64,000 bases of DNA from NCBI GenBank assembly GCA_022822005.1, contig JAJECO010000001.1, positions 1 to 64,000 of the forward strand. The letters run 5' to 3'. Under the pieces are notes generated by a model that was not told the origin of the DNA, did no database searches, and worked only from the letters and a program-made list of their open reading frames with translations. This document shows positions 25,167 to 34,700 of the stretch, in pieces. The position numbers were made by a program, and so were the translations under genes. Positions within the stretch are counted from its first letter, which is position 1. Every line of letters begins with the position of its first letter. The stretch is from Candidatus Poribacteria bacterium. Lineage in GTDB: Bacteria; Poribacteria; WGA-4E; PCPOR2b.

Positions 25167-26264
25167 TTATTGCTGTGACGAATTAAGCACTTCACGGATC
25201 CGCGCTGCAACAATTGGGTCCTCACCGTCCTCCATCATGTAGGGCATGATGGAAACACCACCCTCATTGCTGTGGAGTTCAATGCGCGGGTCCCCCGCCG
25301 ACAACTGGTCGCCGACCTCTGTACCGTTCAAGCCAATCGCCTCAGCATCCCAGTTAATCTCCAGCACCGGCGCGACATTGGATCTTTCCGATATACGGAT
25401 CGAAGTAGTCACAGTATCAATATCCTTCACAGCCTCCGTGATAACTTCCAGCCGTCGTTCCCACTCTTTCCATTCCGCTTTGTGGTCTCTCGCTACCCAC
25501 TGCTCTACCGCTGCCAGGAGCCCCATGATCTCCTCTTTACCTGCCTTCATTGGACGCGCCAATGCGTGGTGAGGAGCACCATTGAGAAAAGCTGCCTGGA
25601 GCAGATCCTTGCGTCCTAAAACCAAGCCAGAGGCTTGAGGTCCTCGCATACATTTGCCGCCGCTATAGGCAACGGCATCGGCACCCTGCTCAAGATACCA
25701 GTTAGGCACATCGGGGCGTTCTGCTGCCGCGTCAACGAATGTTGGAATGCCGTGTGCGTGCCCAATTTCTGCCATCTCCTTCGTCGATATTTGACCTCGT
25801 TCTTCAGCATCCCCAAAAACAAAGAGCATCGCGGTCTGATCGCTGATGGCGGCTTCAAGTTCGGCTTTCGTGTCAACCTCAACCATTTTGACACCGACCA
25901 TACGGATTGCATGGTCATAGACATTCCGATGACAAGTTTGGACGATGACTTCATTTTCCATTCCAGACGTATCAGGAAGGCGGATCATCTTTTCGGGATC
26001 GCTCCCAGCCACACAAGCCGCTGTCACTTGACATAGCGCTGCAGCACAACCATCGGTGACCAATCCCCACTCACACTGCATCAACTCAGCAATTCGTGCT
26101 CCGACACGTTCCATCAGTTCGTCGATATTGACATAGCGTTGTGAAGCGAGGACCATCGCTTCGCGGACTTCTGGCAGGATAACCGATCCGCTTATAATGG
26201 TAAAAGTACCGCGACAGTTGATCAGTGGTCGCACACCGATCGATTCATAAGTAGGACAATTCAT
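25167..26264 (-). CDS. SelA-like fold-type I PLP enzyme
   Basis: A 365-residue aminotransferase-fold protein of the group of SelA and D-glucosaminate-6-phosphate ammonia-lyase. D178 (FVDAAAE) should bind the pyridine nitrogen and K204 in SGGKCMRGP forms the Schiff base. It is about 100 residues shorter than true SelA and lacks an N-terminal tRNA-binding region, so it is not called selA. With sialidases downstream, ammonia elimination from an amino-sugar acid is a reasonable but unproven role. taggagag precedes the ATG; it leads a six-gene minus-strand run. Confidence 0.8.
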   Translation of the reverse strand: MNCPTYESIGVRPLINCRGTFTIISGSVILPEVREAMVLASQRYVNIDELMERVGARIAELMQCEWGLVTDGCAAALCQVTAACVAGSDPEKMIRLPDTSGMENEVIVQTCHRNVYDHAIRMVGVKMVEVDTKAELEAAISDQTAMLFVFGDAEERGQISTKEMAEIGHAHGIPTFVDAAAERPDVPNWYLEQGADAVAYSGGKCMRGPQASGLVLGRKDLLQAAFLNGAPHHALARPMKAGKEEIMGLLAAVEQWVARDHKAEWKEWERRLEVITEAVKDIDTVTTSIRISERSNVAPVLEINWDAEAIGLNGTEVGDQLSAGDPRIELHSNEGGVSIMPYMMEDGEDPIVAARIREVLNSSQQ

Positions 26265-26584
26265 AAATTCTCTCCTATTTGGGTAATTCTCGTGCTTTGA
26301 TATGTGCTGTATATCTGTTTAGGCTGCCCCGAAATGTTACTAAGGTGAGACTCCTCATTCGGATATGCTCAAATGTCGGTGTTATTCTATCATAAGTTGT
26401 GCCCAAAATCGACACCAAAACTCGTCCCTGCGAACGCAGTTAAGGGCATTCTTTTTTAGATAGACAAGGCTCCGGATGTATGCTAATATAGCCGACAGCA
26501 TTTTTTTTTAAATACCAAAGGCAACTTCCTCTACATCATAAAAGAAGACTATAGGAAAGTTGTCTTTGACATGAAAGGAAGGAC
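26265..26584. other. Divergent intergenic region
   Basis: About 320 bases between the SelA-like gene (minus) and the transporter gene (plus). It contains a candidate promoter for the transporter (listed separately), a T-rich run around 26501-26509, and otherwise nothing recognised; no REP-type hairpin is present. Confidence 0.6.
26461..26489 (+). promoter_or_regulatory. Possible sigma-70 promoter for the Nramp-like gene
   Basis: tagaca (26461-26466) and taatat (26484-26489) with a 17-base spacer. Five of six and four of six positions agree with the consensus. The leader to 26585 would be about 90 bases and starts with an A/T-rich tract. Confidence 0.35.
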
Positions 26585-28084
26585 ATGGACAATAAAGAAA
26601 CGGTTCAGGATACCGAAGAAAATATCGGCAAAGTTGCAGTACCGCCTGTCAGCGGCGTGTTCTCCCAGCCGTGGTCGATGAACAAAGTGTTCGGGTTGTT
26701 CGCCGTTTTTGGTCCTGCCGCGATCGTGGCATCGGTCAGCATCGGTGCCGGCGAAACGATTGTTGTCGTCAGAGCGGGCGCGTGGGCAAAGTATGGGCTG
26801 TTATGGCTTGTGCTTCTAAGCTGCGTCGTTAAGGGGGTCTTCGTCACCTACTTGCTCGGACGCTACACAGCGGTCAGCGGGGAATATATCGGCCATCGGC
26901 TTGTACGGCTGCCGGGACCGCGTGGATGGTTACTGATTGCAATCGTGTTGATGGAAATGATTGGGGCACCGCTGGCTTGGGTGCCTATTGCGAAACCGTG
27001 CGGAGATCTGTTCCACTTTTTTCTCAGTGGTATGTTGCCAGGGTCCGTGCCGGAGGTGACCTATGAAAACATCATCACCTGCTGCTTCATTGGGTTTGCC
27101 CTTGCATTCGGTTTGCGGCTTTCATTTGAAAAATTAGAGAAACAGCAACTCATCATTTGCACTATTCTCGTTGTAGGCACCATCATTGGAACCGCGATGG
27201 TTCGCCCAGATTTAGGGAAAGCGTTTATCGGAAGTCTCAGCTTCGGAAAGTTGCCCGAATTTCCCGAATGGGCTCCGCAGGATGCCGTTCAAAATCCACT
27301 CCTGACAATGGCAACAGCATTCGCTTACGTGGGCGGTTCGGTGATGGGGTATATTGTCTATGCCAACTGGGTAGGAATCCACCGTTGGGGGATGACTGGT
27401 CACCAGAGCATTGAAACGATTCAGCGGTACGCTTACACACACGATAAAATTGATTATCTGCCCGATGACCCGGAACAGGTCAGTCGGTTACGGAAAATTG
27501 TCGCACCGTTACGATGGGATGTTGGCATGGGGGCAATTGTGCTGTTCATTGTAACGGGAGCGTTCATGTTATCCGGCGCCGCCGTTCTGTATCCGCTTGA
27601 AAGTGAGTTTAAGGGATGGAGCCTACTCACCGAACAACGCCATGTCTGGAGTAATATCCACGGCTCACTAATCTGGGTCTACTATATCTGTATTATCGCA
27701 GCACTCTGGGGAACCTTGCAAGCCTTGCCTGAAATTTACGCACGAGTATCGCAGGAATTCTTCCAAGCGATTTGGCCCAATCGGGAGTGGAGTTACGATA
27801 AAATTCGACGTTACGTCTGTGTCTATATCTTCATAACCACGTTTGTCATTGTTTGGCTCAACATTCCGTTCGACATCCTCACACAGATTGCCGGATTTGT
27901 CTTGGCGAACCTATCCATTGCGCTGATGATGCTCGGCGCGCTATATCTGAACTTCAAATTGCCCCCCGCTTATCGGACGCGGTGGCCGATGTTGTTAGGC
28001 GCAATTGTGTCGGCAGCGATTCTGATAGTTTTCGCAGGAATTAGCGGATGGGGATTGATTGGGAAGCTGTTTGGGGTTGGATAG
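26585..28084 (+). CDS. Nramp-related transporter lacking DPGN and MPH motifs
   Basis: A 499-residue integral membrane protein with about 11 hydrophobic segments and the Nramp (SLC11) arrangement. The first membrane segment has GPAAIVASVSIGAGE: where canonical Nramp proteins carry the metal-binding DPGN, this one has G54-A-G-E57. The sixth segment reads VGGSVMGYIVYANW with no MPH. Loss of both metal-site motifs suggests a different substrate or ion coupling, as in other divergent Nramp-related groups. aaaggaagg precedes the ATG. The N-terminal 25 residues are acidic and cytoplasmic. Confidence 0.78.
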   Translation: MDNKETVQDTEENIGKVAVPPVSGVFSQPWSMNKVFGLFAVFGPAAIVASVSIGAGETIVVVRAGAWAKYGLLWLVLLSCVVKGVFVTYLLGRYTAVSGEYIGHRLVRLPGPRGWLLIAIVLMEMIGAPLAWVPIAKPCGDLFHFFLSGMLPGSVPEVTYENIITCCFIGFALAFGLRLSFEKLEKQQLIICTILVVGTIIGTAMVRPDLGKAFIGSLSFGKLPEFPEWAPQDAVQNPLLTMATAFAYVGGSVMGYIVYANWVGIHRWGMTGHQSIETIQRYAYTHDKIDYLPDDPEQVSRLRKIVAPLRWDVGMGAIVLFIVTGAFMLSGAAVLYPLESEFKGWSLLTEQRHVWSNIHGSLIWVYYICIIAALWGTLQALPEIYARVSQEFFQAIWPNREWSYDKIRRYVCVYIFITTFVIVWLNIPFDILTQIAGFVLANLSIALMMLGALYLNFKLPPAYRTRWPMLLGAIVSAAILIVFAGISGWGLIGKLFGVG

Positions 28085-28091
28085 GATAGAT

Positions 28092-28123
28092 GGTCGGGGC
28101 TGGCATAGATAGCCTCCCCGACC
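28092..28123. terminator. Bidirectional terminator-like hairpin
   Basis: ggtcgggg (28092-28099) pairs with ccccgacc (28116-28123), continued by ggc/gcc (28102-28104 and 28112-28114) around a 7-base loop. It lies between the convergent stops at 28084 and 28134, so it can serve both genes. T-tracts are poor on both sides. Confidence 0.65.
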
Positions 28124-28133
28124 TGTTATATTC

Positions 28134-29198
28134 CTATTGCGTCGGCAGGTGGTAACCGTCTTTCATCACTTTGATGTGGTAGAGGCTATTCCCCGATGTA
28201 ACATATAGAGTTTTACTTTCATCCCCGTGACCAAATGCGACGTTGGTCGGGAGTTCCGGCGTCGTTGGGATATACGCCAGTTCCTCTCCCTCAGGCGAGT
28301 AGACACAGATGCCGGGTCGAGTGGTGTCGCGTACGGCGACATAAAGGTTCCCGTCTACGTCGACGACCAACCCGTCCGGTCCATCCTGCGGCGCGTAGTC
28401 AACCAATACTTTCCGAAATGTGGCAGTTCCGTCTTCCGCTAAATCGTACGCCAGCAAGGCCATGCGTCCCTTATGAAGCGGCGTCTCTTCGGGAATCCGA
28501 CCAATGCCGGTCATACCGTTGTCGTTACTGACCACGTATATTGACTTTTGGTCGGGTGAGACCGCCACACCGTTCGGTTTCCCGGCATCGGTGATAATGC
28601 GATGGATTGATCCATCGGGATCAATCCGGTATACTGCCATAATCGGCTGATCTATCGGCTCATGCCCAAGATAGCGAGGGTCGCTGAAATAGATTCGCCC
28701 CTTTTCGTCAATGGTGATGTCGTTGGGCGCATTAAACGGTCGTCCCTCATACAGACCGGCGATGATCTCACTTTTACCTGTCGTCATATCCGTCCGGGTG
28801 ACACGGCGTCCACCGAAGTCCGCGCCTTCGGCGACAATCATTCGCCCTTGGGCGTCAAACTTGATACCGTTGGACATCCCGCTCGGCGAGCGGTACACGG
28901 AAGCGGTTCCGGTCTTGGGGTCATACCGCCAGATGTGTCCCGCCTGCATATCTGATCCATGCGTAAAGGTAATGTCACTGAAATAGACGCTACCATCCGG
29001 TGCCACAGCAGCTCCCTCTGTGAAGAAGGCGTCGCTGAACAACAGCTCCAGTTTGGCGTCTGGAGAAACGATGCTCGCATCGCCGCTCGGCATTGGCGCG
29101 TGTGCGTCAGCCATCTCTGCTACAGGAACAACGAGACCGACGATCAGAACAAACGCAAAACAGAAACGCTTGAATTGAAGCGATTGGGTACTCAACAT
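28134..29198 (-). CDS. SMP-30/gluconolactonase family protein, exported
   Basis: A six-bladed propeller lactonase of 354 residues with an N-terminal signal peptide (hydrophobic 11-26, cleavage likely after ADA-H-A near 34). Family metal-site residues appear as E in FFTEGAAV (about 61), N in SNGIK (about 110), N in NAPNDI (about 154) and N/D in KPNGVAVSPD (about 205). Members hydrolyse sugar-acid lactones such as gluconolactone. A periplasmic lactonase fits the neighbouring mannonate-type dehydratases, although it is convergent to them in transcription. aaaggaatg precedes the ATG. Confidence 0.85.
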   Translation of the reverse strand: MLSTQSLQFKRFCFAFVLIVGLVVPVAEMADAHAPMPSGDASIVSPDAKLELLFSDAFFTEGAAVAPDGSVYFSDITFTHGSDMQAGHIWRYDPKTGTASVYRSPSGMSNGIKFDAQGRMIVAEGADFGGRRVTRTDMTTGKSEIIAGLYEGRPFNAPNDITIDEKGRIYFSDPRYLGHEPIDQPIMAVYRIDPDGSIHRIITDAGKPNGVAVSPDQKSIYVVSNDNGMTGIGRIPEETPLHKGRMALLAYDLAEDGTATFRKVLVDYAPQDGPDGLVVDVDGNLYVAVRDTTRPGICVYSPEGEELAYIPTTPELPTNVAFGHGDESKTLYVTSGNSLYHIKVMKDGYHLPTQ

Positions 29199-29396
29199 AT
29201 TTCATTCCTTTCTTTAAGGCGTAGTGTTTACGCAGTTGCGGGGCAAGATACCCCGCCTACAACCGGTTTGATGTTATTGTTCGAGGTTGAGAGGATTTTA
29301 GCAAATCTGTCTAACCAGAGCAACAGAAAAAAATCATGTCCTCACGCAAGGGGTTCGCTATGTAGGGCTAACCGTAGGTGAGGAGAAGGGACTTAA

Positions 29397-30599
29397 ATGG
29401 CTACAGTAACAATTAAAGATGTTCAGACAATTACAACGCAACCGGCTGGTTCACGGCTAATCATTGTCAAAATTATCACCTCGGAACCGGGGCTGTACGG
29501 CTTGGGGTGTGCGACCTTTACGCAGCGATACAACGCCGTTGTAACCGCGATGGAAAAACATTTGAAACCGTTCCTGATCGGACGCGATGTCTCCCGCATC
29601 GAAGAGATCTGGCAGATGGGGATGGTGCATAGCTACTGGCGAAACGGACCGGTTTTAAGCAACGCGATTTCTGGCGCAGATCAGGCGCTATGGGATATCA
29701 AAGGGAAACAGGCGGGAATGCCGGTCTACGAGCTTCTGGGCGGAAAATGCCGTGAAGCGGCTGCGGTCTACGGACATGCAGGCGGCAACTCACCCGAAGC
29801 GGTTGCTGATAGCGTCCGACAATTTATGGAAAATGGATACCGTTACATTCGGATTCAGATGGGCGGCTACGGTGGCGAAGCAAGCCGAATTGTTAAACCG
29901 GAAGGCGCGCCGGACGGGGCATACTTCGATCCACGGGAATACACGCAGAATATGTTGCGGATGATTGAGCATGTCCGATCTGAAGTGGGAGATGAGGCTG
30001 AACTGTTGCACGATATCCATGAGCGGCTGCACCCCATTGATGCGGTGAAGTTCGCCAAGGATGTGGAACCGTTCAATCTTTTCTTTCTCGAAGATCCACT
30101 TGCCCCGGAGGATTTGGAATGGTTCACCAACATGCGCCAGCAGTGTTGTACCCCGATCGCAATGGGTGAACTGTTTAACAATCCCCGCGAGTGGCAACCG
30201 TTAATCGCCGGTCGCCTGATTGACTTTATCCGGATGCATGTCAGCCAGATGGGTGGAATAACACCTGCACGTCATGTAGCGGCATTCGCCAACATGTACG
30301 GTGTCCGCACCGCGTGGCACGGTCCCGGTGACACATCGCCGGTGGGACATGCCGCAAACTTGCATCTCGACCTATGGGCACCAAACTTCGGGATTCAGGA
30401 ATGGTGCAACTTCCCGGAGCATGTGTATGAAATTTTCCCCGGTCTGCCGGAAGTCCGCAATGGGTACATGTATCCCAGCGACAAACCGGGTTTAGGAATC
30501 GACATCAACGAGGATCTGGCAGCGAAATATCCGTGTCAGGACGAGGTTGAGTGGTGGACACAGACCCGCTTGCCGGATGGCAGCCCGACCCGTCCTTAA
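29397..30599 (+). CDS. Enolase-superfamily sugar-acid dehydratase (ManD/RspA group)
   Basis: A 400-residue mandelate racemase/muconate lactonizing-type enzyme of the D-mannonate dehydratase subgroup. The magnesium ligands are D206, E232 and E258, the catalytic His of this subgroup is H208 in HDIHERLHP, and H308 in AWHGPGDTSP is the second barrel His. It should dehydrate a D-mannonate- or D-gluconate-like acid to a 2-keto-3-deoxy acid. Many RspA-group enzymes have weak activity, so flux is uncertain. It is followed 55 bases later by a UxuA-family gene. Confidence 0.85.
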   Translation: MATVTIKDVQTITTQPAGSRLIIVKIITSEPGLYGLGCATFTQRYNAVVTAMEKHLKPFLIGRDVSRIEEIWQMGMVHSYWRNGPVLSNAISGADQALWDIKGKQAGMPVYELLGGKCREAAAVYGHAGGNSPEAVADSVRQFMENGYRYIRIQMGGYGGEASRIVKPEGAPDGAYFDPREYTQNMLRMIEHVRSEVGDEAELLHDIHERLHPIDAVKFAKDVEPFNLFFLEDPLAPEDLEWFTNMRQQCCTPIAMGELFNNPREWQPLIAGRLIDFIRMHVSQMGGITPARHVAAFANMYGVRTAWHGPGDTSPVGHAANLHLDLWAPNFGIQEWCNFPEHVYEIFPGLPEVRNGYMYPSDKPGLGIDINEDLAAKYPCQDEVEWWTQTRLPDGSPTRP

Positions 30600-30607
30600 A
30601 ATAGTTT

Positions 30608-30633
30608 TCACGTTTCACGAATCACGTTTCACG
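30608..30633. repeat. Short tandem repeat between dehydratase genes
   Basis: Two copies of tcacgtttcacg (30608-30619 and 30622-30633), two bases apart, lie just ahead of the UxuA-family ribosome site. They could be a remnant of a spacer repeat or a regulatory tandem site. No known motif was matched. Confidence 0.5.
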
Positions 30634-30654
30634 CACCAATCAAAGGAGTTCAAA

Positions 30655-31644
30655 ATGCACGTTGGCACACAGAACATTTCAGGAGATAACTGGGACGCTT
30701 ACAAGGTATTGCCCCAGTTAGGTGTAAATCATGTTTCATCCAACCCGCCCGGTAACTGGCTGGACTGGGATGCAGACTCTCTATCGCAGTTTAAGGAGAA
30801 ATTAGCCTCCTTAGACATTTCGCTTGATATGATGATTTTGCCGTTGGCATCAGGACCTGCGAGGACCCAAGGTGCACCTCACGTTTTTCTCGGTCCAAGT
30901 CCAGAACGGGATCGGGAGATTGACCAAATCTGTGACCTGATCCGCAATATGTCGCGGGCGGGAATACCTGCTGGACGATACAATATCACAATTCTCGGCC
31001 ATCTACGGACAGAAAGGCGGTTTGGACGGGGCGGCGCGAGTTTGTCATCGTTTGAGTACCATAAACTTGACCAGACGCTGGGCGATTTTGAAGACGGTCC
31101 CGCCGACGCGGACGAGATGTGGGAGCGAATCGACTACTTCCTTTCGCGGGTTGTCCCCGTGGCAGAGGAGTACAAGGTACGGCTGGCTTGCCACCCACAG
31201 GATCCGAGTATCGGTGATCGGTTATACCGGGGTGTTGCCAGAGTCATGGGCACGGTTGAAGGCTTCAAGAAATTCATCGAAATGCATGAGAGCCCTTACC
31301 ATGGGTTGAACTTTTGCATCGGAACGATGTCGGAATCGCTGGAGAATCCGGGTGAGGAGATCTACGACGTTATCCGCTATTTCGGCGAGCGGAAGAAGTT
31401 GTTTAACATCCACTTCCGCAATATCAAGGGCGGTCTCCTCGATTTTGTTGAGGTGTTCCCAGACGAAGGCGACGTGAATATGCTCAAGGCATTGCGCACT
31501 CTCAAAGAGGTTGACTATCCGTATATGGTGATGCCAGACCATGTGCCGGGGATTACGGGCGACAATCCCAGCGGCGTTGGGTTCGGATATTGCTTCGGTT
31601 ATATCCATGCGTTGATGCAGGCGATTAACGAACCCTCGGCATAG
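30655..31644 (+). CDS. UxuA-family mannonate dehydratase
   Basis: A 329-residue TIM-barrel, metal-dependent dehydratase of the UxuA group. Recognisable motifs are ACHPQDP (H180), LNFCIGT (C221), NIHFRNIKG (H253), the DEGDVNM segment (270-276) and VMPDHVP (D295, H296), which supply the Mn/Fe site. ATG 30655 follows caaaggag; an in-frame start at 30547 would overlap the previous gene. The product of D-mannonate dehydration is 2-keto-3-deoxygluconate. No KDG kinase or aldolase follows. A shortened member: E. coli UxuA is about 394 residues. Confidence 0.85.
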   Translation: MHVGTQNISGDNWDAYKVLPQLGVNHVSSNPPGNWLDWDADSLSQFKEKLASLDISLDMMILPLASGPARTQGAPHVFLGPSPERDREIDQICDLIRNMSRAGIPAGRYNITILGHLRTERRFGRGGASLSSFEYHKLDQTLGDFEDGPADADEMWERIDYFLSRVVPVAEEYKVRLACHPQDPSIGDRLYRGVARVMGTVEGFKKFIEMHESPYHGLNFCIGTMSESLENPGEEIYDVIRYFGERKKLFNIHFRNIKGGLLDFVEVFPDEGDVNMLKALRTLKEVDYPYMVMPDHVPGITGDNPSGVGFGYCFGYIHALMQAINEPSA

Positions 31645-31743
31645 GCGTATTCGCTGTAAGAGCGGGTTTACTCCATAGTCATCAAGTTAAAGATCTCAAA
31701 GAATTTCAAGGCGATTTATAGATTTTCATAGAGAGGTGCTGTT

Positions 31744-34700
31744 GTGACGACTCAGCCGAACTGGGACGAATTGCGGGATGCTGCACTCGCCGATAATACT
31801 GCACAGGGAATCTTAAAGTATCTAAGAGAATTGAAATCAAATCGTACGGCTATGCGTACGCGATGGATTTGGGAACTCTTTCAAAACGCACGGGACGCTT
31901 CTATTGATGCTGATACACCCCTTATCGTCTCCGTTGAGTACGAACGGGGAGATATTATCTTTCGGCATAATGGACGTGGGTTCGCTGCTAGTGAAATAAC
32001 CCACCTCATCCATCACGGCTCAACAAAAGTAGAAACAGACGAGGCAATCGGCAAATTTGGTAGTGGTTTTCTCACGACGCATTTATTGTCGTCGGAAATT
32101 AATGTCTCCGGTCAGCTTGACACGGGCCGGTCATTTGAATTTCGCTTGAAGCGTGAGGACAGTTCGGTTGCAGAACTTCGTGATTCTATGGACGAGTCAT
32201 GGAATGATTTCAAACATTCTCTATCGTCTCTCTGTACACAATCTTTGCCTAGTAACTTCACTACCCAATTTCAATACCCTATCTTGGACGGTGTGAGTGA
32301 TGTAGTTAATGAAGGCCTCACAATGCTGAAGCGATGCGCTCCTTTTGTCATCGTTTTTAATAAGGAGTTTTCATATATTGACGTCAAAACGCCTGACGGA
32401 ATTGGGATCTTTAAAGTGGCCAAGCGTACACAGTTGTCACATGTTGGATGGGAAATTAGGGTGTCAGAGAATAAAAATGGAAATTGGAAAGACAAGGTGT
32501 ACCTTTTGGCAGAAGGCAAAAAAACTTCCGTTGCTATTCCTCTAGAAGATGATGGCCAGGCATGTTTACTAGTCAATAGCATACCTCGACTTTTCTTAGG
32601 ATTTCCCTTAGTGGGGACTGAGGAATTCAGTTTCCCTGCAATTATCAATAGCTTTAAATTTTCGCCAACAGAAAATCGTGATGGCGTGTATCTAGGGGAA
32701 GATGATGACGCGAACAGCAAGAACGAAGCTATCATCGAAGAAGCCTGTGAGCTTCTTGTTAGTCTGCTCCACGTCGCAGCATCAGCCGGCTGGCGCAACA
32801 TTTATGCCTTGGCAGATATTCCGCAGGTCAATGAACAGAATCAGAAAAAAAAGCAATGGATTCAAAAATGCCTTAATAAACAGCTTATAGAAAAAATCCG
32901 CCAAACTTCCGCAGTTCTTAATGAGGATGGGGAGAAGATAAACCCAGATGAATTAAAATTGCCGTTCGCAGAGACAACCACGGGCACAGAAACTCTCTGG
33001 GATTTGTTGGACGGATGTCAGGATTGCCGTGAGATATTACCGAGGCAGAGTGAAGCCATTGGCTGGTGGAATGCTGTCAAGAGTTGGGTTGATATATGTG
33101 GAAGCGATAGGACTTCCTTTGATGAAGTAATTGATGGCGGCAAACTGGCGCTGCTCATTCAGAGCAAAGCCAATAGCGTAGAAAGTTTGCAAGGTTTTCT
33201 CCGAGATGGTATTTGTGCAATAGAATGGCTGGATCGTTTCTATACCTTTCTCCAATCGGATAGACAGTATGAAGTAGTCCGTACTTATTCCATTATTCCT
33301 AACCAAAGCGGCGAGTTGGATAAACTTTCTAACCTGTACCGCGATCAAGACATAGACGAAGAACTGAAAGATATCGCAGAATTGCTTGGCGGTAATATCC
33401 GACGAGAACTTCGCGATAAGCGACTTTATTCCCTAGTCAACGAAGTTGGTGCTGGAGATAGGACAAGGGAAGATGTCGTTCAAAAATTGATTACACAACT
33501 CCGAGAACACGTTGAAAAGGCTGCTGAAAAAGATCTAGATGACAACTTCAAGAAGGCAAGCGCACGCCTCTTTGCTTGGCTGGTTAATCAAGAGGACTGG
33601 AATCGCTTACAGGGATTCTCTGTGTTCGCAATAGATGGCAATTCCGTTCTTGATCTGCCGACCGCTCACGGTGGAGAGCCGCCGTTGGCACCGATCTGTG
33701 TATGGCCAGAAGGTTTGAAACAGTTCGCCGATCTTTTTCCACCCGACCGCATTTTAGCTGATGATTTCAAGGTATGCGCTCCGGAAGCATGGGAACAACT
33801 TGATAAACAGGGACTTATTAGAAACTCTATGGTAATCACTTACAATGAGAAGAATCTCAAAGCATTGTCTCCAGACTTGAATCAGGAAGCGGAAGACGTG
33901 AATCAGGGGGAATCAACTCACGAAGCTGTGCATTGTATCACTGCCACAGATGTTGTAGAACGGGACGCAATCATGGACCGGGTGCGCAATAGGCCGAAGC
34001 GTGCTTTCCTATTCTGGCGGTTTCTCACAGAGTGGCTTATCAAAGAGTATGGTCAAGGTATGGAGATTCAAGAGGCACTCTGTACATGTAAAGAAACTCA
34101 CGAATACTATCCGGCTGCATGGCTAATACCAGTGCGAAATAAAAGTTGGATTCGACTAGAGGGAAGTAACACACGCGTCCGTGCAGACGCTCAGCGGCTT
34201 GCTAACTTGCTTCGAAATAATGAATGGGCCCCCGGATCCCTGAGTAAAAACCCCGCTGCCATCAAACTACTAAAAGCAATCGGTGTGGAACGCTTCGACC
34301 TGATGCGACAACTTGCCGCGGAAGACGATGATGCTCGCGTAGCGATGGATAGTGCTTTCATAGATATGTTGTCCACAGTTGAAGGGGAGGTAAACTATCT
34401 CAAGCGTGCGCGTGAATATATAGAAGATCTGAAAAACGACGAAAATCTCCCCGATGTTCTCGAAAAGCGTCGCAAACAAAGAAAAAGAGTGGCAGAGAAT
34501 CAGTACTTAGGAAAACGGATAGAACAGCTAGTAAAGGAGAGTCTTGAGGAGATAGGTTTCGACGTAAATCGGAAACCCATCGGTTCGGACTTCGAGATCG
34601 AACATGATTTGGTTGAAAACGACGAGGAAATAGGCATCGAATTGGTTCAAGGACGCCAAAGTTGGCTGATTGAAGTAAAGGCAACACGAGGAAAGGAAGT

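Noticed and set aside
25167-26264. Calling the PLP enzyme selA
   Set aside because: It is about 100 residues too short, lacks the N-terminal tRNA-binding part, and no selB or tRNA-Sec gene is near; a SelA-like lyase is more likely.
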